Below, piece by piece: positions 1-7,947 of a DNA stretch of 64,000 nt. How positions within the stretch are numbered: the first letter of the stretch is position 1; every line of letters begins with the position of its first letter. This DNA is from CAVPGP01 sp963718065. GTDB lineage: Bacteria; Actinomycetota; Thermoleophilia; Gaiellales; Gaiellaceae. A model generated the notes under the pieces. That model was given only the letters and a program-made list of their open reading frames with translations. It did not search any database and was not told the origin of the DNA. The position numbers and the translations under genes were made by a program. The stretch is taken from positions 1-64,000 of the forward strand of contig CAVQYE010000014.1 of NCBI GenBank assembly GCA_963718065.1, given 5' to 3'.

Positions 1-1634
1 TCGGGCACACCGTCACCGTGCTGGCGCCGTCCGCCCGCGCCGCCGACCTGCTCGCCGGCCGGCGGGCGCTTACGCGCGGCCAAGACGCCGAGGTGATCGC
101 GGTCGGGCCGGCCGTGCCCGTGTCGCGGCGGTCGCACATGGGGGTGCCCGTGGGGATCCGCGCGAACCTGGCGCTGGCGCTCTCGCAGGGCGCCTACGAC
201 GTCGTGCACGGGTTCGAGCCTGGGCTGCCGAGCCTCTCGTACCTCGCGCTCCGCGACTCGAACGCGCTCGGCGTCGCCACGTTCAGCTCTCCGGATCGCC
301 TGGGCTATCCGCCGGGCAAGGCCCAGCGGGGCAAGCTGCTGGGACGGATCGACGCGCTGCTGGCGACGAGCGAGGAGGCCGCAGTAGCCGCGGCGGTGCG
401 GTTCACCGGCGACTTCCGCGTCGTCACGCCGGGTGTCGACACCGAGCTCTTCCAGCCGGCGCCGAAGCGGAACGTGATCGTCTTCGAGCTGCGGCCGACG
501 GCGCGCACGACGCTGCGCAGCCTTCTGGCGGCGATGCGAGAGCTGCCGGACGTGGAGCTCGTGCTGCTGCGGACGAAGCCGTTGATGGGCCGCCCCGCGG
601 TGCCGCGAGACCTGCGCCCGCGCGTGCGGATCCGGACGCTTCGTTCGGGGACACAGCGGGCCGAGCTTCTGAACGAGGCCGCCGTCTTCGTGCCCGCACC
701 GGGCGGGCTGGCCCGGCTTCGCCTCGAGGCGGAGGCGGCCGGGTGTGCGATCGCAGCGCCGCCGGGAGTCGACGAGCAGCCCGAGCTCGCAGCGGCCGCC
801 GCCGCCCGGCTCGCCGAGGATCAGGAGCTGCGCGAGCGCGAGGGGGCAAAGGCCCGCGAGCACGCCGAGCCGCGGAGCTTCACGGCGCTCGCCGGCCAGC
901 TCGACGAGATCTACCGCGGCCTCGCCGAGCGGAAGCGGAAGCGGCGCTCGGCCGACCGGCTCGCGGACCGCCCGTGGATCATCTGTGACCTCCACATGCA
1001 CACCTCGTGGTCGCACGACTGCTCGATCGAGCCGGCGGAGCTCGTCGAGCACGCGCTGTCACAGGGCCTCGGCGCAATCGCCGTCACCGATCACAACGTC
1101 TTCAGCGGCGCGCTCGAGACCGTCGAGCGCGCCGAGGGGCGCGACCTCTTCGTGATCCCCGGCGAGGAGGTGAAGACCGACAACCAGGGCGAGGTGATCG
1201 GGCTCTTCCTGCAGGAGGAGATCCCGCGCGGGATGCCGTTCGCCGACACGGTCGCCGCGATCCGCGAGCAGGGCGGTCTCGTCTATCTCCCCCACCCCTT
1301 CGACCGCATGCACGCGATCCCGGATCCGCAGACGCTGCACCGCCACGTCGGCGACATCGACGTCTTCGAGGTCTACAACGCGCGCCTGCTCTTCGAGGGC
1401 TACAACGACGAGGCGCTGCGCTTTGCCCGCAAGTACAACCTCGTCATGGGCGCCGGCTCCGACGCGCACGTCCTCCAGGGAGTCGGCACCGGAGCGCTGC
1501 GGATGCGCGCGTTCCGGGACCCGGAGGAGTTCATGATCTCGCTGCACACGGCAGAGATCCTGCGCCGTCCGAAGTCGCTCGCGTACCTCCAGTCGCTGAA
1601 GTGGGTCGCGCAGGTCAAGGAAAAGGTCAGGTAG
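1..1634 (+). CDS. Glycosyltransferase-PHP metal-dependent hydrolase fusion (5' truncated)
   Basis: The reading frame is open to the left edge. Codons before the first internal GTG (position 18) encode GHTVTV, the usual start of a GT-B glycosyltransferase beta strand, so the true start lies outside the window. Up to about residue 310 the protein looks like a GT4-type transferase (the PGVDTELF nucleotide-sugar motif is visible), although the central donor-binding part is divergent. From about residue 320 it is a PHP domain: DLHMHTSWSHD, then AVTDHN, then a glutamate in PGEEV, HPFD and GAGSDAH, which supply the expected metal ligands. PHP domains hydrolyse phosphoesters. Joined to a glycosyltransferase, this one could act on a sugar phosphate or a lipid-linked product, which is inference. 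The next gene starts 21 bases downstream. Confidence 0.8.
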   Translation, partial: GHTVTVLAPSARAADLLAGRRALTRGQDAEVIAVGPAVPVSRRSHMGVPVGIRANLALALSQGAYDVVHGFEPGLPSLSYLALRDSNALGVATFSSPDRLGYPPGKAQRGKLLGRIDALLATSEEAAVAAAVRFTGDFRVVTPGVDTELFQPAPKRNVIVFELRPTARTTLRSLLAAMRELPDVELVLLRTKPLMGRPAVPRDLRPRVRIRTLRSGTQRAELLNEAAVFVPAPGGLARLRLEAEAAGCAIAAPPGVDEQPELAAAAAARLAEDQELREREGAKAREHAEPRSFTALAGQLDEIYRGLAERKRKRRSADRLADRPWIICDLHMHTSWSHDCSIEPAELVEHALSQGLGAIAVTDHNVFSGALETVERAEGRDLFVIPGEEVKTDNQGEVIGLFLQEEIPRGMPFADTVAAIREQGGLVYLPHPFDRMHAIPDPQTLHRHVGDIDVFEVYNARLLFEGYNDEALRFARKYNLVMGAGSDAHVLQGVGTGALRMRAFRDPEEFMISLHTAEILRRPKSLAYLQSLKWVAQVKEKVR

Positions 1635-1655
1635 GCGCGAACAGGACCCGGCCCC

Positions 1656-2246
1656 GTGAGCGCCGTGCAGACCGACGACATCTACGAGAAGTACCTGCAA
1701 AAGGCCATCACCGAGATCAACGCGCTCGGTGACGAGATCAGCCATGCCGCAGGTGAGCTCCGCGTGCCCGTGCTCGGCTCCGGGCATCCGCTGGCGGACA
1801 TCATGCTGCTCAAGTACAGCCCGCTCGCGACGGAGTCGCAGGAAGGCGTCGCCTTCTTCGGCCGCGCGGGCCAGGCGATCCTCAAGTCGCTGCAGCGCCT
1901 GCACGTCGACCCGCTTGCGATCTACGGGACGAACTGCCTCAAGTTCGGCGACGCCGACGACGAGGAGCAGGCGCGCACCTGGCTCGGCCGCGAGCTGCAC
2001 ATCGTCCAGCCGAAGCTGATCGTCGTCATGGGCGAGGACGCCCTCGCGTTCCTGAACAGCCTGAAGTTCCCGCTTTCCAGGGAGATCGAGCCGACGATCG
2101 GTGAACTGCAAGACTTCACGCCCACGGTCCAGGCGCTCTACGTGCCGGACATCGACGCTTCGCTCGACGAGCAACCGGCCAAAACCCGCTTTTGGAACGC
2201 CTTCAAGCAGATCGGCTCCTGGTGGGCCGAGCTTCCTCCCTACTAA
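1656..2246 (+). CDS. Uracil-DNA glycosylase superfamily protein
   Basis: This 196-residue protein has the UDG-fold layout of family 4/5 enzymes. An N-terminal segment ADIMLLKYSPLATESQEG is followed by VAFFGRAGQAILKSL, corresponding to the family GxxPGxxEDxxGxPFVGRAG region, and then YGTNCLKF and PKLIVVMGEDAL. The first catalytic loop is altered (KYSPLATES in place of GEAPG) and the C-terminal HPS-type loop is not evident. The four iron-sulfur cysteines of family 4 are absent. It may therefore have another DNA substrate or no glycosylase activity. GTG start chosen 21 bases after the preceding gene. Confidence 0.6.
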   Translation: MSAVQTDDIYEKYLQKAITEINALGDEISHAAGELRVPVLGSGHPLADIMLLKYSPLATESQEGVAFFGRAGQAILKSLQRLHVDPLAIYGTNCLKFGDADDEEQARTWLGRELHIVQPKLIVVMGEDALAFLNSLKFPLSREIEPTIGELQDFTPTVQALYVPDIDASLDEQPAKTRFWNAFKQIGSWWAELPPY

Positions 2247-2956
2247 ACCCTCGCGTCCTCGCGTTCGCAGGGCTCGCGGTCGCACTCGGCCTCTACTACG
2301 GCTTCGCCGACGAGCTGCCGAACCTCTCGCTCTGGTGGGACGTCGCGTTCATCGCCGTCGTGCTCATGCCGGCCGTCTTCGGCCTCGTCGGGCTCGCGCT
2401 GCCGCTCTGGCAGGCGAAGGGGACCCTGGCCGTCGCCGCCGCGTTCGGAGTCGCGGCCGTCGCGTTCCAGGTCACGGGGCTCGACGTGCTCGCAAACTTC
2501 TCGAAGCTCGGCGCCGTCACGCTCGCCGGCTTCTGGTTCCTCGGCTTCTTCGAGAGCGTCTCCTGGGTCGTGCTCGTCGCCGCGATCATCCCGTGGGTGG
2601 ACGGCTACTCGGTCTGGCGCGGGCCGACGCGGCACATCGTCCACAACCAGCGCGAGCTCTTCACGACCCTGTCGTTCGCCTTCCCCGTGCCGGGCGAGTC
2701 GAGCTCGGCGAACCTCGGGCTGCCGGATCTCCTCTTCTTCGCCGTCTTCCTTTCGGCGTCCGCCCGCTTCGGGCTCCGCCCGTGGCTGACGTGGATCCTG
2801 CTCACCGCGTCGTTCGGCGCCACGACCGCGCTGGCGGTCGCATTCGACGTCGGCGGCCTGCCGGCGCTGCCGCTCCTCTCGGCGGCCTTCCTGCTGGCGA
2901 ACGCCGACCTGCTCTGGATCCGCTGGCGGCGGCACCGGAATCCGCGAACTCCCTGA
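2222..2956 (+). CDS. Polytopic membrane protein of unknown function
   Basis: A hydrophobic protein of about 244 residues with at least five or six predicted membrane segments (for example LAFAGLAVALGLYYGF, VAFIAVVLMPAVFGLVGLAL, ASWVVLVAAII-like and LLFFAVFLSASA stretches) and a short basic tail. The start is uncertain. The frame is open from an ATG at 2192, but GTG 2222 gives a smaller overlap with the preceding UDG-like gene and places the first membrane helix near the N-terminus. I do not recognise a family. The overlap suggests co-transcription with the UDG-like gene. Confidence 0.55.
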   Translation: MGRASSLLNPRVLAFAGLAVALGLYYGFADELPNLSLWWDVAFIAVVLMPAVFGLVGLALPLWQAKGTLAVAAAFGVAAVAFQVTGLDVLANFSKLGAVTLAGFWFLGFFESVSWVVLVAAIIPWVDGYSVWRGPTRHIVHNQRELFTTLSFAFPVPGESSSANLGLPDLLFFAVFLSASARFGLRPWLTWILLTASFGATTALAVAFDVGGLPALPLLSAAFLLANADLLWIRWRRHRNPRTP

Positions 2957-3004
2957 TTTCCGCGCCGGAGCGCAGGGGGAGTTGCGAGCGGAAGGAGGCC
3001 CATC

Positions 3005-3457
3005 ATGCTTGAGAAGTTCGACCGGTTCGCAGGCGGCTTGGTGCTCACGGGCGCCGTCCTGCTGTTCGTCGACCTGTTCCTCGACTGGCGGAAGCTCACC
3101 GTCGCCACGCCGCTCATACACGTCAGCACCGGCAGCTCCGGCTGGGCGAGCTGGGGCATCGTCGCCGGCATCCTCGTCCTGTGCCTGATCGGCTGGGAAG
3201 CGGTGTCGATGGTCCGCCGGCGCGCCCGGCCCGAGATCCCCTCGGCGTTCCTGGCAGTCGGCACGCTCGTCTTCGTCCTGATCCGCTTCTTCGAGGACGC
3301 AACGGACGTCTCGATCGCGACGACGGTCTACGTCGACGAAGGCGCGCGGCAGTGGCCCGCCTACCTCGGCGTCGTGCTCGCGGTGGCGATCGCCGCGGCG
3401 GCGCTCGCGCGGGTCGTCCCGCACGGCAAGGAGCACACGCGGGCGGCAACCGCGTAG
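3005..3457 (+). CDS. Small four-helix membrane protein, hypothetical
   Basis: This 150-residue protein has four hydrophobic stretches (LVLTGAVLLFVDLFLDW, WGIVAGILVLCLIGWEAV, FLAVGTLVFVLIRFF, YLGVVLAVAIAAAALARVV) and a charged C-terminus. A strong Shine-Dalgarno sequence (GGAAGGAGG, ending near 2998) sits just upstream of the ATG. No catalytic motif is visible. It lies 48 bases after another membrane-protein gene on the same strand, so it may be the end of that small operon. It converges with the rRNA methyltransferase gene. Confidence 0.65.
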   Translation: MLEKFDRFAGGLVLTGAVLLFVDLFLDWRKLTVATPLIHVSTGSSGWASWGIVAGILVLCLIGWEAVSMVRRRARPEIPSAFLAVGTLVFVLIRFFEDATDVSIATTVYVDEGARQWPAYLGVVLAVAIAAAALARVVPHGKEHTRAATA

Positions 3458-3473
3458 CGGCTCCTGAGGAGCG

Positions 3474-4844
3474 TCACGAAGGAGCGCGCTCGAGCAGCGA
3501 GACGGATTCGACGTGCGGGGTGTGCGGGAACATGTCGACCGGGGTCACCCGGCGTAGCTCGTAGCCGTACTCGTCCCGCAGTACCTTGACATCGGAGGCG
3601 AGCGTCGTCGGGTTGCACGAGACGTAGACGATCCGCCCCGCCTCGACGGCACCGAGCCGGCGGAGCGCTCTGCCGGCGAGCCCGGCGCGCGGCGGGTCGA
3701 CGATGACGACGTCGGGCTCGCCTGCGCGGTCACGCAGGTCGTCGAGCGACTGGCCGACGTTGCCCGCGAAGAAGGCTGCGTTCGTGATGTTGTTCAGCTG
3801 TGCGTTCTCGATCGCGCACGCGACGGCCTCCTCGCTGATCTCGACGCCCCACACGGTCAGGGCGTCCTTTGCCATCGAGAGGCCGATCGTTCCGGTGCCG
3901 CAGTAGAGGTCGTACACGGTCTGGTTGCCGGTCAAAGCCGCCGCGTCGACCGCGAGCTCGTAGAGGCGCTCGGCCATCTTCGTGTTCGTCTGCAGGAACG
4001 CGGTCGGCCGGATGCGGAACCGCAGGCCGTTCAGCTCCTCCTCGATCGCATCCTCGCCCCAGAGGAGCTCGGTCGGCAGGTTGGTCACCTCGGCCGGCGT
4101 GTCGTTGATCGCCCAGTGGATCGAGCGCACCTCGGGGAAGGCGCGCAGGACGTCGACGAAGTGGTCGCGCTCGAAGCGGTCGCCTTTCGCGGTCACGAGC
4201 TGGACGAGCGCCTGACCGGTGTTCCGGCCCTCGCGGACGACGAGATGCCGCAGGTAGCCCTGTCGCGTCTCCTGGTTGTACGCCTCGAGCCGCTCCTCGA
4301 GCGCCCAGCCGCGCACGGCGTTCCGGATCGCGTTGCCGAGGTCCGACGTCAGCCAGCACTTGTCGATCTGGAGCACCTCGTCCCAGCGGCCGGCCTTGTG
4401 GAGGCCGAGCGTCGGACCATCGTCGAGCTGGGCGAACGAGTACTCCATCCGGTTCCGGTAGCCGAAGGTCTCGACGGCCGGGACGATCGGCTCGATCGGC
4501 GCGTCGGGCATCGCGCCGAGGCGGCGGAACGAGTCGACGACCCACGCATGCTTCTGCGCCACCTGTTCCTCGTAGGCCAGATCCTGGAAGCGGCAGCCGC
4601 CGCAGGTGGGGTAGTGCGCGCACGGCGCGTCGACGTGCTTCGGCCCGACGGTGACGACCTCGGTCGCGAGCGCCTCGGCGTGATTGCGCTTCACCTTCGT
4701 GATCCGGGCCTTGACCGTGTCGCCCGGCAGGCCGCGCCGGACGAAGACGACGAAGCCGTCCAGCCGCCCGACGCCGTTGCCGCCGTAGGCGAGCGACTCG
4801 ATGGCGACCTCGATCTCGTCGTCGATGCGGACAGGGGCAGCCAT
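3474..4844 (-). CDS. rlmD: TRAM-domain 23S rRNA (uracil-5-)-methyltransferase, RlmD/RumA type
   Basis: Predicted 456-residue RNA m5U methyltransferase using S-adenosylmethionine. An N-terminal TRAM RNA-binding domain (about residues 1-55, with SLAYGGNGVGRLDGFVVF) is followed by an iron-sulfur cysteine cluster C-x5-C-x2-C (CAHYPTCGGC) and a fourth cysteine in DKCWLTSD. The C-terminal Rossmann methyltransferase has DLYCGTGTIGL (SAM motif), VDPPRAGL and the catalytic cysteine in YVSCNP. The ATG at 4844 is preferred over an in-frame upstream ATG because it places the TRAM domain at the N-terminus. The RlmD assignment (U1939) rests on the cluster and domain order; a tRNA or other rRNA target cannot be excluded. 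Confidence 0.85.
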   Translation of the reverse strand: MAAPVRIDDEIEVAIESLAYGGNGVGRLDGFVVFVRRGLPGDTVKARITKVKRNHAEALATEVVTVGPKHVDAPCAHYPTCGGCRFQDLAYEEQVAQKHAWVVDSFRRLGAMPDAPIEPIVPAVETFGYRNRMEYSFAQLDDGPTLGLHKAGRWDEVLQIDKCWLTSDLGNAIRNAVRGWALEERLEAYNQETRQGYLRHLVVREGRNTGQALVQLVTAKGDRFERDHFVDVLRAFPEVRSIHWAINDTPAEVTNLPTELLWGEDAIEEELNGLRFRIRPTAFLQTNTKMAERLYELAVDAAALTGNQTVYDLYCGTGTIGLSMAKDALTVWGVEISEEAVACAIENAQLNNITNAAFFAGNVGQSLDDLRDRAGEPDVVIVDPPRAGLAGRALRRLGAVEAGRIVYVSCNPTTLASDVKVLRDEYGYELRRVTPVDMFPHTPHVESVSLLERAPS

Positions 4845-4866
4845 GCGATTGAGGGTACCCGCGGAT

Positions 4867-5259
4867 CTACGCAAGCACGCTGACGTACACGGAGCGCTCG
4901 CGCGGGCCGTCGAGCTCGCAGAAGAAGATTCCCTGCCAGGTGCCGAGCGCGAGCGCGCCGTCGCGCAGCGGGATCACGACGTGCGTGCCCATCAACGCGG
5001 CGCGGATGTGCGAGGGGGCGTTCTCCTCCCCCTCCTCGATGTGCTGCCAGCCCCAGCCCTCGCCCACGAGCCGCTCGAGCGCCGCCTCGAAGTCGCGCGC
5101 CACAGCTGGATCCGCGTGCTCGTTGATCGTCACACCGGCGGTCGTATGGGGCACGTAGACGAGCACCGCAGCCCCGTCCCCCTGTACGGCGTCGCGCACC
5201 TTCTCGGTGATCTCGACGAGCTGTGTGCGGCGCTCGGTTGTGACGCGGATCTCCTGCAC
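4867..5259 (-). CDS. YjbQ/UPF0047 family protein
   Basis: A 130-residue protein with the complete UPF0047/YjbQ pattern: an N-terminal strand TTERRTQLVEITEKV, then VYVPHTTAGVTINEHAD (metal-liganding histidines), HIRAALMGTHVVIPLRDG, GTWQGIFFCELDGPRERSVYV. Members of this family have been reported to have weak thiamin-phosphate-synthase-like activity; the physiological role is unclear. A much longer open frame continues upstream, but the family length fixes the start at the GTG at 5259. That GTG is preceded by a -10-like TAGGAT eight bases away, shared with the divergent peptidase gene. Confidence 0.88.
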   Translation of the reverse strand: MQEIRVTTERRTQLVEITEKVRDAVQGDGAAVLVYVPHTTAGVTINEHADPAVARDFEAALERLVGEGWGWQHIEEGEENAPSHIRAALMGTHVVIPLRDGALALGTWQGIFFCELDGPRERSVYVSVLA

Positions 5260-5280
5260 GGGTGCGTATCCTAGGCCCTC
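5260..5280. promoter_or_regulatory. Divergent promoter with overlapping -10 elements, leaderless on both sides
   Basis: Positions 5267-5273 read TATCCTA. On the + strand TATCCT (5267-5272) lies eight bases before the GTG start at 5281. On the minus strand TAGGAT (5273-5268) lies eight bases before the GTG start at 5259. Both spacings would put transcription initiation at or next to the start codon. No Shine-Dalgarno sequence is present for either gene. No clear -35 element was identified. Confidence 0.5.
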
Positions 5281-6778
5281 GTGTCCGTGGCGCCGCCAAC
5301 CGAACGCGAACTCGACTCCTACCGGGAGCAGGCCGACCGCTTCAACGCAGACCTCCTGGAGGAGTATTACCTCCATCTGTCGGGCCAGAAGGAGTCGCTC
5401 GAGCTCGAGCGGATCTACAGCGACTACTCGGATCTGACCGACCTGGAAGCGGTCAGGCGTGTCGGCGCCGCGGTGAGCGGCGACCGCCGGACGCGCGAGC
5501 TGTACCGCTTCGCGTGCGAGGGCTTCCTCGGCAATCTGACCCGCCGCCAGGAACAGGAGATCGCCGAGCAGGAGGCGACGCTCGTCGCGCACCTGGACGG
5601 CGAAGACATCCCGTACCGGATGCTCCGGCCGACGATCGCGAACGAGGAGGACCGCGGCAAGCGCGAGCGCCTCGAGCGCGCGCGGAACGAGCTGCAGGAG
5701 GAGCACCTCACGTCGACCTACCTCGACGCGACGCTGATCCAGAAGGACGAGGTGCGAAAGCTCGACGTCGAGACATACCTGGAGCTCTACCGCGACAAGT
5801 TCGAGCTGAAGCTGGACGAGCTGGCGGACCAGTGCCGGGCGCTCCTCGACTCGACGGAGAGCCTCTTCGAGGACTCGGCGGACCGCTTCTTCCGAGCCCG
5901 CGTCGGCGTCGGTCTCGGCGAGGTCGAGCGCTGGGACGTGGCGCGCGCGTTTCGGGCGCCGCAATGGGACTCCGGCTTCCCGAAGGAGCGCATGCTGCCC
6001 GCGCTCGAGGGGACGCTGCGCGACCTGGGCATCGACCTCGCATCGCAGCGGAATGTCGAGCTCGACGTGGAGCAGCGGCCCAAGAAGGATCCCGCGCGCG
6101 TTCTGCGCGCCGATCGAGGTGCCTGACCGCGTCGTCCTGGTGATCCAGCCGATCGGAGGCGCCGACGACTGGGCCGCGCTCTTCCACGAGGCCGGCCACA
6201 CGGAGCACTTCGCGCACACCGATCCGGGTCTCTCGATCGAGGAGAAGCGCTTCGGCGACAACGCCGTCACCGAGGGCTGGGCGGCGCTGATGGAGCATCT
6301 GACGGACGACCCGGCCTGGCTGACCCGGATGCTCAGCTTCCCGAAGCCGCGCGAGTTCGCCGCCGAGGGAGCGACCCGCATGCTCTACATCGTCCGCCGC
6401 TACTGCGCGAAGCTCCTCTACGAGCTCGAGTTCCACGCGGCCGACGACCCGAAGCCGCTGAAACCGCGCTACGTCGAGCTGCTCTCGGACGCGCTCAAGG
6501 TCCCGCCCAGCCCGACGGACTACCTGTCGGACCTCGACTCTGGGTTCTACGTCTCGTCGTACCTGCGCTCGTGGGCGTTCGAGGCGCAGCTCCGCGACTT
6601 CCTGCGCTCCGAGTTCGGCAGCGACTGGTTCTCGAAGCGCGAGGCCGGCTCCCTCCTGCAGGAGCTCTGGTCGCTCGGCCAGAAGCCGACCGCCGAGGAG
6701 CTGCTGAAGGACGTCACCGGCTCGGAGCTGCACATGGACGCCGTCGGCGACCGCGTGCGCGAGCAGATCTCGAGCTAG
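5281..6778 (+). CDS. M3-like HExxH zinc metallopeptidase (one frameshift)
   Basis: Two overlapping frames together make a protein of about 499 residues. The first half is helical and charged (starting SVAPPTERELDSYREQ). The second half has LFHEAGHTEHFAHT, an HExxH zinc site, and a downstream glutamate in NAVTEGWAALMEHL, the gluzincin arrangement. This resembles M3-like oligopeptidases. The frame changes near 6088-6105: before it the first frame reads RPKKDPAR, after it the second reads PRAFCAPIEVPDRVV. A single-base indel there restores one protein. Probably a cytoplasmic peptidase or carboxypeptidase; the substrate is unknown. Start at GTG 5281, immediately after the putative leaderless promoter. 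Confidence 0.72.
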
Positions 6779-6796
6779 TTCGGGAATCGCCCGCGC

Positions 6797-7852
6797 GTGA
6801 CGCTCGCGCTGCTGATCCTCGTCTTCGCGCTCGCGGCGGCTGCGGTCTGGCTCTCGGGCATCAAGATCTCCGACGCCACCGACGTGCTGACGACGCGCCT
6901 CGGGCTCGGCGAGGCGCTCGGCGGGCTGATCCTGCTGGCGTTCGTGACGAACCTGCCGGAGATCGCGATCGTCGTCAGCGCGTCGCTCAGCCACGACCTC
7001 TCGATCGCGACCGGCAACATCCTCGGCGGCATCGCGATCCAGACCGTCGTGCTCGCCTTGCTCGACGGCTTCGGCATCCCGGATGTGCCGCTCACGTACC
7101 GCGCGGCGCACCTGGCGCTCGTGATCGAAGGCGCAGTCGTGGTCGCGATCCTCGCCGTCGTCGTCATGGGCAGCCGCATGTCGTCGACGGCGATCTTCCT
7201 CCGCGTCACGCCGGCCGGAGCGGCGATCCTGGCGCTCTGGCTGACGGGGCTCTGGCTCGTCAGCCGGGCGCGCACCGGGCTTGCCTGGCACGAGTCGGGC
7301 GGCGCGCCCGACGGGCAGAGCGTGCCGCGCGGGCACCGGCGGAAGGCGAAGGAGCAGGAGCTGGCAAAACGCCACATCTCGACCAGGATGGCTGTCGTCG
7401 TCTTCTCGATCGGCGCGATCGTCACGCTCGCAGGGGGCGTCGCGCTCGAGCGAACCGGCGAGAGCATCTCCTCGCGGGCCGGCATCAGCGGCGTGCTCTT
7501 CGGCGCCACCGTGCTCGCCGCAGCGACGTCGCTCCCGGAGATCTCGACCGGCCTTCGCTCGGTGAAGATCGGCGACTTCCAGCTTGCCGTCTCGGACATC
7601 TTCGGCGGCAACGCGTTCCTGCCGGTGCTGTTCCTCGTCGCGACGCTCATCTCCGGCAGCGCGGTGCTTCCCGAGGCTCAGGATTCGGACGTCTACCTGA
7701 CGTCGCTCGGGATCCTCCTGACGGTCGTCTACATGGTCGGGCTGCTCTTCCGGCCCCGCCGGCAGTGGCTCCATCTCGGCCCCGACTCGATCGCCGTGAT
7801 CGTGTTCTACGCGCTCGGAATCGCGGGCCTCGTGTACGTGACGCACGGCTGA
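6797..7852 (+). CDS. Sodium/calcium exchanger-family (CaCA) cation antiporter
   Basis: A 351-residue integral membrane protein with the two inverted alpha-repeats of the CaCA family. Repeat 1 has GEALGGLILLAFVTNLPEIA followed by ATGNILGGIAIQT. Repeat 2 has SGVLFGATVLAAATSLPEIS followed by VSDIFGGNAFLPVL. The conserved acidic residues that bind cations lie in NLPE and SLPE. A basic cytoplasmic loop (residues about 165-195, RRKAKEQELAKRH) separates the halves. The GTG start follows the peptidase stop by 18 bases. The exchanged ion (Ca2+, Na+ or H+) cannot be read from sequence. Confidence 0.85.
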   Translation: MTLALLILVFALAAAAVWLSGIKISDATDVLTTRLGLGEALGGLILLAFVTNLPEIAIVVSASLSHDLSIATGNILGGIAIQTVVLALLDGFGIPDVPLTYRAAHLALVIEGAVVVAILAVVVMGSRMSSTAIFLRVTPAGAAILALWLTGLWLVSRARTGLAWHESGGAPDGQSVPRGHRRKAKEQELAKRHISTRMAVVVFSIGAIVTLAGGVALERTGESISSRAGISGVLFGATVLAAATSLPEISTGLRSVKIGDFQLAVSDIFGGNAFLPVLFLVATLISGSAVLPEAQDSDVYLTSLGILLTVVYMVGLLFRPRRQWLHLGPDSIAVIVFYALGIAGLVYVTHG

Positions 7853-7947
7853 AAAGTCGACCCGAACCGGTCCCGGGCCTCGCGCGAATCACGCCCGACC
7901 CCCGACGACTTCCTCGTCGTCACGACAACCGAAGGAGCCGCAGACAG

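Noticed and set aside
18..20. GTG at 18 as the start of the first gene
   Set aside because: The preceding codons encode GHTVT, the conserved beginning of GT-B glycosyltransferases, so the gene starts outside the window.
5708..7846. A minus-strand open frame of about 710 codons opposite the peptidase and cation exchanger genes
   Set aside because: Composition is a charge-rich Arg/Glu/Ala/His mix typical of antisense frames in GC-rich DNA; the + strand carries recognisable families over the same bases.
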